Source: Nanoarchaeota archaeon
GTDB lineage: Archaea > EX4484-52 > LFW-46
Length of the DNA stretch: 64,000 bases
NCBI GenBank assembly: GCA_018897155.1
Contig: JAHILE010000040.1
Coordinates: 29,072 to 93,071 of the forward strand
Direction: 5' to 3'
The translations under genes and the position numbers were made by a program. The notes under the pieces were generated by a model. That model saw nothing but the letters and a program-made list of their open reading frames with translations. It was not told the DNA's origin and did not search any database. Of this stretch, positions 1 through 8,471 are shown one piece after another; positions within the stretch are counted from its first letter, which is position 1; each line of letters begins with the position of its first letter.

Positions 1-169
1 TATATGGATTTACAGATACATAGGACCGTGGTTTTTCTGGAATCTGTGTATTTTTAACGGGCTTAGTTTCTTCAATTGGCTTTTCATCACTAAATGATTC
101 TGTTTCCGAATCAAGGCCGACAATTGCGCGAAGTTTCTCTATTTCCATGTCGCTTAGCTTTTCATCCAT
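1..169 (-). CDS. Hypothetical protein, N-terminal part only
   Basis: The first 56 codons of a leftward gene that runs off the left edge. It opens MDEKLSDMEIEKLRAIVG, a charged and probably helical segment, followed by a Glu/Lys/Pro-rich linker (residues 22-50). The ATG at 169 is the first in frame, and the AT-rich stretch behind it (170-290) looks like promoter DNA. Nothing in the visible part identifies a family. Confidence 0.55.
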   Translation of the reverse strand, partial: MDEKLSDMEIEKLRAIVGLDSETESFSDEKPIEETKPVKNTQIPEKPRSYVSVNPY

Positions 170-291
170 AAACGTCAATATAAATATTTATTCACGTTAC
201 TATATATCCTTTATTCGCGACAGCCCCAAAATCATCCAAACTTTTGAAACATTTTGGCTTTAAATTTTTGAAAAATAAAATTAGTTTTGAT

Positions 292-363
292 GGACCTGTA
301 GTCTAACGGATAGGACACGGCCTTGCGGAGGCTGAGATCCGGGTTCGATTCCCGGTGGGTTCG
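292..363 (+). tRNA. tRNA-Arg (anticodon GCG)
   Basis: A full cloverleaf without intron. The acceptor GGACCTG pairs with TGGGTTC (some G-U pairs), and the discriminator is G. The anticodon stem CGGCC/GGCTG encloses the loop TTGCGGA, giving anticodon GCG, which reads CGC. The T-arm is CCGGG-TTCGATT-CCCGG. No CCA is encoded. It lies tail to tail with the methionine aminopeptidase gene. Confidence 0.93.
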
Positions 364-388
364 TTTTTAATCATCATGCAAGTTGTGT

Positions 389-1279
389 TTATTTTGTCGT
401 CACAATCGGCTCGTCCGCTACAATTACTGTATGCTCTGCCTGAGATATGCAGCCACCAACAACTTCTTTTAACGGAGGATATGTGTGAAGCCCCCCTAAA
501 GAAACAAGCTCACGAAGTCCGTTTTCTCGCAGCATTCCTTTGACACAAATTATGCTTCTCGATGAAAATGGCAAACCATTCAGCTTTTTTGCAAACAATT
601 GTATGTTCCTTGCACTATCAGAACGGGGAGAAACATCCCGGATAAAACTAAAAATCATTGCGCGCGAAGTGTCCTTAACCTCGCCGGAGCCATCTGTTGC
701 AAAGGGTTCTATTGCGATTACATCACCTTCATTCAGAATGGCTTTTGAAGTATTCATGACATTGGGGATGCTGGGCGCTCCATGAATTATGTATTTTCCA
801 AGATAATGCCCTGTAAGGTTTGCTATCGGAAAGAACCCTGATTTTCGTATTGTGGCCTCAATAATTCCTGAAAGTTCAAATATTTTTGCGCCAGGGCGCA
901 CGACAGAAATAGCAGCCTGGAGCGCAGATTTTGATGCATCAACAAGATCAAGTTTCTTTTTATCGCTGCCAAGGTAAATTGTTACAGCAGTGTCTGCGAT
1001 ATATCCCTCAACATGCACTCCGAGGTCTATCTTCACCATGTCGCCTTCTTGAAAAACTTTTGAATCATTGTCTATTGGAGTGTAATGCGCTGCGATTTCA
1101 TTCAATGAGATATTTGCAGGAAACGCCAGTTCCCCGCCAAGTGCCGTTATTTCCGATTCTATTTTTTCTGCAGCATCAAGCAATTTTGCGCCGGAAACAA
1201 TCCATTTTTTTGATTTTTCACGGACTTGGGAGGCTATTTTTCCGGCGCGCATATAACAATCAAGAGTCTGTGTATCCAT
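389..1279 (-). CDS. map: Methionine aminopeptidase, type II (archaeal)
   Basis: Removes the initiator methionine from new proteins in the cytoplasm. The 296 residues match the usual length of archaeal type II enzymes. The five metal ligands of the pita-bread fold are visible: Asp85 (KIDLG), Asp96 (IADTA), His158 (TGHYLG), Glu191 (AIEPF) and Glu282 (AEHTV). The type II helical insertion lies between His158 and the C-terminus, and His65 fits the conserved substrate-side His. The start at 1279 faces the divergent gene at 1324, so the 44-base gap must hold both promoters. Confidence 0.93.
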   Translation of the reverse strand: MDTQTLDCYMRAGKIASQVREKSKKWIVSGAKLLDAAEKIESEITALGGELAFPANISLNEIAAHYTPIDNDSKVFQEGDMVKIDLGVHVEGYIADTAVTIYLGSDKKKLDLVDASKSALQAAISVVRPGAKIFELSGIIEATIRKSGFFPIANLTGHYLGKYIIHGAPSIPNVMNTSKAILNEGDVIAIEPFATDGSGEVKDTSRAMIFSFIRDVSPRSDSARNIQLFAKKLNGLPFSSRSIICVKGMLRENGLRELVSLGGLHTYPPLKEVVGGCISQAEHTVIVADEPIVTTK

Positions 1280-1323
1280 ACAATCACTAAAGGTATATAA
1301 TATTATATGACACTATAACTTTT

Positions 1324-2937
1324 ATGAGCTTTAAATTTCTGTTATTCATACTCATTCTTCTTTCTCCGATTACAAATGCCGAAATAACCATAAACGAAAT
1401 AATGTACGCGCCAAACAGCAACTGGGGTGGAGAAAATAATGAGTGGATAGAATTGTTTAATAACGGCATAGAAGATGCAAGCATCGCAAACTGGACAATC
1501 GATGAAAAAACAATACCTTACGCCATCGTTCCGGCGCAAGGATATTTAATCCTTGCAAAAAACACAACAAAATTCATAGAAGTATACGGCCGATCGTCTG
1601 TCCGCGTACCGTTTACGCTTTCAAACAGTGGAAAGGCGCTGTACTTAAAAACAGCTGGCGGCTCAACAATAGATTCCTTCGAGTATACAGAATACGCCAC
1701 TAGCGAGATGGCCAAAAACAACAACCGCACACTTGAACGAAATACAACAATCTGGCTTGAAAGCGCTGGGGTTGGTGGAACTCCGGGAGAGCAAAACAGC
1801 ATATCATTCAACGCGCCTCCGGTTCAAACTCCAATGAATGAAACGAAAAACACAACAAATACAACACCATCCACAAATACTCAAGAAAATGACAGTGATA
1901 TCCCGAACACGCAACAAAATCAGGAATCAGAAAATCCAATGAGCCTCGAAATACTTGTCGCGCCGGATACAATGAACTTCGGCGGATATTCCACGATTCG
2001 TGCAAAATTCAATTCAGGAAACCGAGACTTCGAAACAGTGCGCTTTGTAGCATACATCTATAAGCCGTCGTGGATTTTGCGCGACCTGAATGGCAACGGA
2101 ACAACGCTGCGAAATTCGCCATATAATTCAAATGCTGCTGCAGAAGTTCGAGAAATTTCCGCAGACGAAACATATTATCTCGTACTCCCGATTTTTCTAA
2201 AATGCAACACAGAAGGATATGCTGATGCCACCTATACAGCCCGGCTGCGCGCTTATACTTATGAAAACGACGAATGGAAGGCGCTAACAGAAAGCGACAT
2301 AAATATTTTTGTCAGTGGAGAAAGCGAATCTTGCAAAAAAGAAATTGGAAAAGAAACCTCGTGCATAAATAAAACAATTGAAAAAAACTGCACTGAAAAA
2401 ACAAAAATATTGCGCGAATATGCGCTTGAAATCAACATCACTCACCCGGAAATTATTTTTGCCGGCGAAAATTTCACTACAACGGTTTTTCTAAAAAACA
2501 ATGGCGAAAAATTGCGCGACATTGAAATATACTCATACATGTACGAGCATAGCACAATAATATCAAGCGGATTTGATGGCACAAAATGGGGCAATACAAG
2601 AACTGCGAACTCGAGAAAAGTAACGCTTTCAGCAAACGATTCCATAACAATTGAACTTTTGAATCGGGCAAAAGAAAATGCAAGCACGGAAAAGTACACC
2701 TATAAGGTAGTTTTTGCTGATTTGGCGGACGATAAAAAATCAGAGGAACGAATATCTCTGATTGAGCTTGATGCGCGCAATGCATCTGAAACTAACGGCT
2801 TAAAAAACGAAACGCTTTCAAACATGACCGAAATAGAAAATAAAATTACCGGGAATATGCTTGCGAAAAACGCAGTACCGAAAAAGCTTTCGCTTTTTGA
2901 CAGAATAATATATAAAATAAAAAGCTGGCTAATTTAA
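1324..2937 (+). CDS. Secreted lamin-tail-domain protein
   Basis: A 537-residue exported protein. Residues 1-19 (MSFKFLLFILILLSPITNA) are a signal peptide with an Ala cleavage site. They are followed by a lamin-tail domain (about 20-150) with the typical opening ITINEIMY, the WIELFN strand, and a GTPGEQN end. A low-complexity Asn/Thr/Gln linker (about 165-205) leads to a beta-rich region with Cys pairs (about 330-360), probably Ig-like. The C-terminus is basic and hydrophobic (FDRIIYKIKSWLI) and could touch the membrane. Many N-x-T/S sites suit a glycosylated surface protein. Its ligand is unknown. Confidence 0.72.
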   Translation: MSFKFLLFILILLSPITNAEITINEIMYAPNSNWGGENNEWIELFNNGIEDASIANWTIDEKTIPYAIVPAQGYLILAKNTTKFIEVYGRSSVRVPFTLSNSGKALYLKTAGGSTIDSFEYTEYATSEMAKNNNRTLERNTTIWLESAGVGGTPGEQNSISFNAPPVQTPMNETKNTTNTTPSTNTQENDSDIPNTQQNQESENPMSLEILVAPDTMNFGGYSTIRAKFNSGNRDFETVRFVAYIYKPSWILRDLNGNGTTLRNSPYNSNAAAEVREISADETYYLVLPIFLKCNTEGYADATYTARLRAYTYENDEWKALTESDINIFVSGESESCKKEIGKETSCINKTIEKNCTEKTKILREYALEINITHPEIIFAGENFTTTVFLKNNGEKLRDIEIYSYMYEHSTIISSGFDGTKWGNTRTANSRKVTLSANDSITIELLNRAKENASTEKYTYKVVFADLADDKKSEERISLIELDARNASETNGLKNETLSNMTEIENKITGNMLAKNAVPKKLSLFDRIIYKIKSWLI

Positions 2938-2961
2938 CAAATTATTAAAGTATCTCTAAAG

Positions 2962-3269
2962 ATGATTATGGCAACTCTGCAAAATTTGGAAAAAGAAATA
3001 GAAAAACTAAAGGAACGAAACATCCGTGTTGAAGCCGACAAAGCATGGGAAACAAGCTATTCGCGGCGAATGCTTCTTATGGTGTATACGTATCTTGCAG
3101 TTGGTTTTTATCTAAGCGCGACGTATCTTGCAGTTGGTTTTTATCTAAGCGCGATAAAAATCGCTAGTCCCTGGATGAATGCGATAGTCCCTACAGTCGG
3201 ATTATGCTTTCAACGCTGACGATGCCGTTTTTCAAGAAATTGTGGTTAAAACACAAATACGAGAGATAA
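2962..3269 (+). pseudogene. Small membrane protein gene with a frameshift
   Basis: The protein has an N-terminal coiled coil (LEKEIEKLKERNIRVEADKA), the motif WETSYSRR, a membrane segment and INAIVPT-like residues. It belongs to a small family that I recall from other uncultured archaea and bacteria. The reading frame stops at 3219, but from 3204 another frame continues with LSTLTMPFFKKLWLKHKYER and stops at 3269, which is the tail expected in the family. One missing base near 3203 (GGATT-ATG) explains it. The membrane segment also carries a 33-base tandem duplication. It may be a decaying gene or an assembly error. Confidence 0.6.
3087..3152 (+). repeat. 33-base tandem duplication inside the small membrane protein gene
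   Basis: Two adjacent identical units, each coding TYLAVGFYLSA in frame. The duplication doubles the transmembrane segment of the protein (TYLAVGFYLSA twice), which would disturb topology. It is perfect at the DNA level, so it is either recent or an assembly artefact. Confidence 0.85.
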
Positions 3270-3432
3270 TAGCCCTTTTTAAAGATGGAAAAACAATAAG
3301 AATTATCGAGCGAGTTCAAAAACATTTGATAAATATATACATAAAAAATATATACGTATTCTAGTGTCTTTTGGATTCCCGTATCCTCGCGCGTTCGTGC
3401 CCGGATATATGAAAACAAAAAAGGCGTAATTA

Positions 3433-4680
3433 ATGAAATTCGAAGAATTGAACCTTAAACCCCTTATTCTGAAAAAGATTAAAGAAGAAGGGTTTTTGGA
3501 ACCGACAGAAATACAAGAAAAATGCATTCCCGAAATAAAAAAAGGACGGGATGTTGTAGGCCAGGCAATGACTGGATCGGGCAAAACAGTAGCGTTCTGC
3601 ATACCGATTATAGAGGCCGTATCTCCCGGAAGAGGAGTTCAGGCGCTTATTCTTACACCTACAAGAGAATTGTGCGTGCAGGTATCCGACACATTCCATA
3701 AATTCGGCCGCGAGATGAACGTACACACAACCGCAATATATGGCGGCGTCGGGATGGAGCCGCAATATCATGCGCTGAAGCGCGCTGATGTTGTCATAGC
3801 AACTCCTGGAAGGCTGATGGACCATATGCGCAGAAATTCGATAAAATTAGCCGGTCTGAGATATCTTGTGCTTGATGAAATGGACAAAATGCTCGATATG
3901 GGTTTTGTCGATGATGTTGACACCATTGTCAGAAATATTCCGAAAAATAGGCAGACTATGCTTTTCAGCGCGACAATGCCGCAAAGCATAAATTCGCTGA
4001 TTCACAAATATCTGAATTCACCGCAAATTCTGCGGGCGCAGACAAAGGTTGACAAAAGCCTCCTGAAGCAGATATATTATGTTGTCGAGCAACATGAAAA
4101 ATTCTCGCTTCTTGTGCATTTATTGAAGCACAAAACAAGCGGTTTTGCAATGGTCTTCTGCGGAACAAGGCATCAGGTTGATGCGATTACCCGGAATCTG
4201 CAGAAAAACAGCATAAATTCAATGGCAATACATGGCGGCCTGACTCAAAACAGGCGAATGCATGCGCTTGAATCTCTGAAAAAAGCCAGCATTGATGTTC
4301 TTGTCGCAACAGATGTTGCTGCACGAGGGCTTGACATACAGAACGTAACGCACGTTTACAATTTCGACGCCCCGAAAACTCCTGATGAATACACGCACCG
4401 CGTCGGAAGAACTGCAAGAGCTGGAAAAGCAGGCGATGCAATAACGCTTTTATCTCATCGGGATTTTGAAAATTTCGACCGAGTCCTGCGCGATAAAACC
4501 CTTGAAGTCAGAAAAGAAGAGCTGCCGAAATTCGAGCGCATCCATTTCAAAGCGCGCGAAGATACTTTTGTAAGAAGCGGTGGACGAGATTTTCGTGGCG
4601 GAGGGCGTGAAAGCCAAGGCCCGAGAAAAAGCTTTGGCGCGCCCAAATTCCAGAAAAGAGTAAGATGGAAAGACGGATAA
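3433..4680 (+). CDS. DEAD-box ATP-dependent RNA helicase
   Basis: An ATP-driven RNA-unwinding enzyme, probably for ribosome assembly or mRNA turnover. Its 415 residues hold both RecA lobes: Q-motif region (FLEPTEIQ, 21-28), motif I AMTGSGKT (45-52), Ia PTRELCVQ (76-83), Ib TPGR, motif II DEMD (148-151, Met in place of the Ala of DEAD), motif III SAT (179-181), and motif VI HRVGRTARAG in the second lobe. The C-terminus ends in a short Arg/Gly-rich RNA-binding tail (GGRDFRGGGR). It lies convergent and one base from the PspC gene. Confidence 0.95.
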   Translation: MKFEELNLKPLILKKIKEEGFLEPTEIQEKCIPEIKKGRDVVGQAMTGSGKTVAFCIPIIEAVSPGRGVQALILTPTRELCVQVSDTFHKFGREMNVHTTAIYGGVGMEPQYHALKRADVVIATPGRLMDHMRRNSIKLAGLRYLVLDEMDKMLDMGFVDDVDTIVRNIPKNRQTMLFSATMPQSINSLIHKYLNSPQILRAQTKVDKSLLKQIYYVVEQHEKFSLLVHLLKHKTSGFAMVFCGTRHQVDAITRNLQKNSINSMAIHGGLTQNRRMHALESLKKASIDVLVATDVAARGLDIQNVTHVYNFDAPKTPDEYTHRVGRTARAGKAGDAITLLSHRDFENFDRVLRDKTLEVRKEELPKFERIHFKAREDTFVRSGGRDFRGGGRESQGPRKSFGAPKFQKRVRWKDG

Positions 4681-5592
4681 TCACCATCTATGATTCGGAT
4701 TTCTTGGTATTATCAGCCATGCGATTAAATACAATAATACGCCCGATCCGCCTGCAAACGTCAAAATAACCCATATCAGACGGATAGGAACCGGATCCAC
4801 GCCCAAATATTCTGCAAGCCCGCCGCAAACGCCGCCGATAATCCTGTCGTTGCCGGAGCGATAAAGCCTTTTTACCCCATTGCTTGGAATATGATGCAAT
4901 TCCGTTTCTGCACTTCTGCGATGGGGTTTTGTAATGTACTCCTGAATAATGAGCTGCATCAAAAGAAGAAAATACCCTAAAAGCAAAAAGAACCAAAAGA
5001 TTCCTACCAGATTCACTTTCACATATTGCGCGAGCACATAAATCACAGGGCTTACGATCATCCCGCCATCAACGAGCATTATGCTTGAAGCAATCCAGAA
5101 AAACACAGCTATTCCGAATGCAGCAGAAAGCGGAGAGACAAGCAGATGCCCGGTTCTACAGCATCTTGAAAAATATGTAAGAAGTGATGAAAAAATCAAA
5201 ATAAGAATGAATATACCGATGTTCAAAAGAAAAAAATCATGCATCGCATAAAGTATTGCACTCCCTGTTCGTTGCGCAAGAAATTCAAGTGCCCAGATGC
5301 AGACTGCCAATCCCACGATGCCAATGATTATTGAAAAAATGAGCTCGATAGCGCCAAAGGGGTGATAATCCCTGCCGCAGCATTCATTACTATGTTTCTC
5401 TATTCTTTCCCCGAATGCTTTGCCATGTTTTTCGAATCGTTTCCCAAACTCTTCGCCGCGTTCACCTAATTTTTTTCCAAGAGCTTCAGCCTCTTCGCCG
5501 AAATGCTTTACCTGCTTCTCGAATTTCTTTTTGCGGGATTCGCGCGACATGGCTGCTTTTTGTTTTGCCTTGCGCGGCTTCTTTTTTGGCAT
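4681..5592 (-). CDS. PspC-domain integral membrane protein
   Basis: A 303-residue membrane protein. Residues 1-75 are strongly basic and charged, with repeats of the type GERGEEFGKRFEKHGKAFG that suggest an amphipathic helix or coiled coil. About five membrane segments follow (about 80-220). The C-terminus carries a clear PspC domain (about 240-300: RIIGGVCGGLAEYLGVDP, then a hydrophobic segment ending LIAWLIIP). PspC domains are known from phage-shock and envelope-stress proteins. The actual role here is unknown. It is transcribed alone, against the helicase gene. Confidence 0.8.
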   Translation of the reverse strand: MPKKKPRKAKQKAAMSRESRKKKFEKQVKHFGEEAEALGKKLGERGEEFGKRFEKHGKAFGERIEKHSNECCGRDYHPFGAIELIFSIIIGIVGLAVCIWALEFLAQRTGSAILYAMHDFFLLNIGIFILILIFSSLLTYFSRCCRTGHLLVSPLSAAFGIAVFFWIASSIMLVDGGMIVSPVIYVLAQYVKVNLVGIFWFFLLLGYFLLLMQLIIQEYITKPHRRSAETELHHIPSNGVKRLYRSGNDRIIGGVCGGLAEYLGVDPVPIRLIWVILTFAGGSGVLLYLIAWLIIPRNPNHRW

Positions 5593-5716
5593 ATGGTTTA
5601 TTTTGCGCGCGGGAACTTATATAGAAAAATCATATAAAATGTTCGGCAGGAGACGACACTATTAAAACATTTGCAATTCTGACGAATTAATGAATTAATA
5701 AATATCTCATCCATAG

Positions 5717-6598
5717 ATGATTATGGGGATTTTAGAAAAAATCAAAGAGATCTGGAAAAATATAGGCACATCTAAAAAATCTGTAAGGATATTGGATTTG
5801 ATAACAATAGTGAGTTTTATTTTGATTTTCTACGGATTTAATGAAAGCAAAAAATCAGAGGAAAACATAATCAATAATGTTAATTCATCAACATCAACAA
5901 TTACTTTAGGGCAGAAAGAGATTAAAGAACTAATGCTTACCGATAAGATATCCGACTGGAATGTAAATAGTTGTCCCGACATCGTCGATAATCTTAAAAC
6001 AAAATTTCCGGAATTAACTTGTTTATCTCCGATAAAGACGGAATATTGCGCATCCCAGCCCACCATTGAAAATAGTACCCTTCTTATCGATGGTTGTGAT
6101 ATAGCATATAAAAAAATAGATCTTCCGGATTCGGGATATGCGATTAGGATTCGCTTCAAATCATCATGGAACGCAAATATCGACTCAATACATTATCTAT
6201 TTGATAATATTGGCGGGGATAATCCTGAGAGGAACAGAATCTCACTATATGTTCAAAATGGTTATTTGAAGTATTCTATTCTTAATGAATACGGAACTGA
6301 AGAACATATGATGAAACTGAAGTTAGAAAATAACTCTGCATGGAACGAAAAGGAGTTTAATACCATTGAAATTGGATGGGTTAAAGATCAAAACCGAATG
6401 TTTTTAGAAGTAAATGGAAATGAATACAATAAGGTAGTTGGAAATATTAGCCTAAATACATCAAATTCTATTATGTTCCTAGGTTCTGCTATTTTTGGAA
6501 ACTATCAAGCAGATGGGTATTTCGATTACTGGTTTGTGAGAAAGTACATTTATCCAGAACCGACAGTTTCAATAGGTGCAGAGCAAAGAATATCGTAA
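5717..6598 (+). CDS. Membrane-anchored LamG/concanavalin-like surface protein
   Basis: 293 residues. A basic N-terminus leads into one membrane segment (about 24-42, LDLITIVSFILIFYGF), then an extracellular region. Residues about 130-285 look like a LamG or concanavalin-A-like jelly roll: YAIRIRFKSSW, FNTIEIGWVKD, FLEVNGNEY, GYFDYWFVRKYIYPEPTVSIG. The last motif is typical of the end of DUF2341/LamG proteins. Two cysteines near 87 and 96 could form a disulphide. Sugar or matrix binding is an inference. ATG codons at 5717 and 5723 are both possible starts. Confidence 0.6.
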   Translation: MIMGILEKIKEIWKNIGTSKKSVRILDLITIVSFILIFYGFNESKKSEENIINNVNSSTSTITLGQKEIKELMLTDKISDWNVNSCPDIVDNLKTKFPELTCLSPIKTEYCASQPTIENSTLLIDGCDIAYKKIDLPDSGYAIRIRFKSSWNANIDSIHYLFDNIGGDNPERNRISLYVQNGYLKYSILNEYGTEEHMMKLKLENNSAWNEKEFNTIEIGWVKDQNRMFLEVNGNEYNKVVGNISLNTSNSIMFLGSAIFGNYQADGYFDYWFVRKYIYPEPTVSIGAEQRIS

Positions 6599-6705
6599 AT
6601 CTACAGAATTATTATTGCCCGCGAACATCAATGTAATAATAACGTCGTTATTGTTTTGACAGCTTGTATCTAACTGTCATACACACACCAACTTATTTCG
6701 CCCCC

Positions 6706-6741
6706 CCCCCAACTTCCCATCCCCTCCTGCTTTGCGCGCCC
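6706..6741 (-). repeat. Displaced copy of the polB 3' end
   Basis: 36 bases matching 32 of 36 with the 3' end of polB at 8477-8512, in the same orientation. Read on the minus strand it codes GRAKQEGMGSWG, against GRAKQKGLGSWG at the true C-terminus of PolB. Similarity begins exactly at GGGCGCGC, three bases after the stop of the MNT gene plus one. A run of ten C (6701-6710) overlaps its end. It looks like the remnant of an insertion or duplication event. Confidence 0.7.
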
Positions 6742-6745
6742 ACCT

Positions 6746-7336
6746 TCAAACCAGCCGTATGCCGTCGCGCTTTACCTGCTCCACTACGCCGCCTGTGGTT
6801 TTTTCAAATTCAATTTCTGTGAAAAAATGCGGCTGTATCTCGCGCCCGAATCTAATCTCTGCGCGCTCGCCTATTTTTTCAAGCAGTATTCTTTCTTTTG
6901 CCGAAAGCTCCTTTTCAGTAATTATCGCCATATCCACATCAGAATCCGCCCTGTACGAGCTTTTTACAATCGAGCCGAACACATATATTGCGGATATCTC
7001 GACGGAATCCGTTGCCTGCCGCACATACTCCCTAAGAATCATTGCGATTTTCGGGCTCATGTTGTTCAGGTCTTTTCGCTCGCTCTGGATTATTTCAGCG
7101 GCCATGCGCGCGTATTTATTTGCCATATTCATGCGGTAATATGTTTTATTTCCTGATTTTTCATAATCAACTATGCTGTTATGAAGAAGGATTTCCATCG
7201 ACCGGAAAATGGCGTTTCCGCCAAGCTTTGTTATTTCTTTTATCTCTTCTTTTGTAACGCCCTGTCCCGGAGCTTGCGCAAGAACAACTAGCGCGCGCCA
7301 CACCGCCTTTGACCCGAAAACAATATCAACCAGCAT
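6746..7336 (-). CDS. MNT-type nucleotidyltransferase with N-terminal winged helix (antitoxin)
   Basis: 196 residues. Residues 10-70 form a winged-helix DNA-binding domain (GVTKEEIKEITKLGGNAIFRSM, read in parts). The C-terminal half is a minimal nucleotidyltransferase: G121-S122, then D133 and D135 in the GSx10DxD pattern (SDVDMAII), with a later catalytic-type acidic strand (EIQPHFFTEIEF). In HEPN/MNT modules this partner neutralises the HEPN RNase, in some cases by AMPylation. It overlaps the HEPN gene by 11 bases. The winged helix suggests that it also represses its own promoter. Confidence 0.8.
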   Translation of the reverse strand: MLVDIVFGSKAVWRALVVLAQAPGQGVTKEEIKEITKLGGNAIFRSMEILLHNSIVDYEKSGNKTYYRMNMANKYARMAAEIIQSERKDLNNMSPKIAMILREYVRQATDSVEISAIYVFGSIVKSSYRADSDVDMAIITEKELSAKERILLEKIGERAEIRFGREIQPHFFTEIEFEKTTGGVVEQVKRDGIRLV

Positions 7337-7811
7337 TGAGCAGCCCCTCCATGATTTTTATGAACGGCTCTGCGATATTTGCAATGAACCAAAGCGCTTT
7401 CTTTGAATAATCGATATTTTTAGACGATGTCTGCTCGGAATAATATTGCGCTTTCCCGCGCTCCTTTTTTCCAGTTATGAGCAGATACGGCACCGAATCG
7501 GGTTCAACGCCGGCTATTTCATCCTCTGCTTTTTCAAGAAGTTTTATGACTTTTTCTTTCTCCTCTTTTTGCTCAAAAACATTTTTCAGTTCATCAATAG
7601 TTTGCCTGTGGGTTTCGGATCCGGAAATCTTGAGGTTATGAATATTTCCAAGATAAAGCTTTGCAATATCATGCATCGCATAGTAACTGCAAATTATCGC
7701 CCAGCGCGGATGTTCTTTAATAATTTTTTCTGCCAGCCGAAAATCATCCTTATACGCAAATTCATGAAACTCAAGCCATATCTTTCGCTCAACTTCTGTA
7801 AGATTTGTCAT
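7326..7811 (-). CDS. HEPN-domain protein, partner of the MNT protein (probable toxin)
   Basis: 161 residues, all helical. It has the classic HEPN helix CSYYAMHDIAKLYLGN (about 41-56) and a C-terminal helix KKALWFIANIAEPFIKIMEGLL (read in parts, about 137-157) preceded by RGKAQYY. The gene order HEPN then MNT with overlapping ends is the standard toxin-antitoxin layout. A clean RxxxxH RNase motif is not obvious, so catalytic activity is uncertain. The start ATG at 7811 has a Shine-Dalgarno-like GGAGG ten bases upstream. The upstream gap holds paired direct repeats. Confidence 0.72.
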   Translation of the reverse strand: MTNLTEVERKIWLEFHEFAYKDDFRLAEKIIKEHPRWAIICSYYAMHDIAKLYLGNIHNLKISGSETHRQTIDELKNVFEQKEEKEKVIKLLEKAEDEIAGVEPDSVPYLLITGKKERGKAQYYSEQTSSKNIDYSKKALWFIANIAEPFIKIMEGLLNAG

Positions 7812-7925
7812 TTTTAATCATTCCTCCATTACAATGGATTAAAATCATCTCGCTTTGCTCGAAGCTTTTAAACCTTCGTTCAAAAAGCTTGAAATTGGCC
7901 TTTATGCCATGCAATTTCATGAGTA

Positions 7926-7980
7926 TATCACTTTTATGATATTATATTCGCTTATTTATATAGTTTATCACTTTTATGAT
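7926..7980. promoter_or_regulatory. Paired direct repeats, candidate operator of the HEPN-MNT operon
   Basis: TATCACTTTTATGAT occurs at 7926-7940 and again at 7966-7980, 40 bases (about four helical turns) apart, in the 213-base gap upstream of the HEPN start. Spacing by whole turns suits a winged-helix repressor such as the MNT protein. The link to that protein is inferred. Confidence 0.4.
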
Positions 7981-8024
7981 GAATTTGCATCACTTTTTGT
8001 GCAGACGTGCGTTCCAATAATCGC

Positions 8025-8471
8025 TTATATTTCTTTTCGCAGTATAATAATTTCGCCGATATTTTTATCGCGCTTTTTTTCAATCTCCTTATAGCCGAGC
8101 TTTTTGTAAAACTTGTCTGCGGTTATACTTGACGGCAGCTCGACAAAGGAATATCCTCTGTTCTTAACTATTTTTTCGGCATGTGCCATCAGTCTTGTGC
8201 CGATTCCAATTCCATGAAAGGTTGGATTGACAAAAAGATTAAAGACGTGGTTATTTTCTATGCCGACAATCCCGAAAATTTTCGCGTTTTCCGCTGCTAC
8301 AAAGATTGCTCTTTTTTTAGAAGCATCAATTAATCTTTTTGGAGAATACTCATCACACAGATATTGAATTGCTGATGGGGGATAATCTTTGCTGTTGACT
8401 TCAACCAACGCTTTTCTGATAAGATTTGAAACTTTTCGCGCGTCTTCTTTTTTGAATTTCCTAATCATCAC
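8025..8471 (-). CDS. GNAT-family N-acetyltransferase
   Basis: 148 residues with the GNAT fold. The first strand and helix (MIRKFKKEDARKVSNLIRKAL) precede the central acetyl-CoA loop FHGIGIGTRLMAHAEK (about 97-112, the R/Q-x-x-G-x-G/A pattern), then the motif B strand YSFVELPSS and helix DKFYKKLGYKEIEKK. The substrate cannot be told. The start overlaps the polB stop by four bases (ATGA), so the two are translationally coupled, although the gene lies inside the segment bounded by the two polB 3' ends. Confidence 0.8.
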   Translation of the reverse strand: MMIRKFKKEDARKVSNLIRKALVEVNSKDYPPSAIQYLCDEYSPKRLIDASKKRAIFVAAENAKIFGIVGIENNHVFNLFVNPTFHGIGIGTRLMAHAEKIVKNRGYSFVELPSSITADKFYKKLGYKEIEKKRDKNIGEIIILRKEI

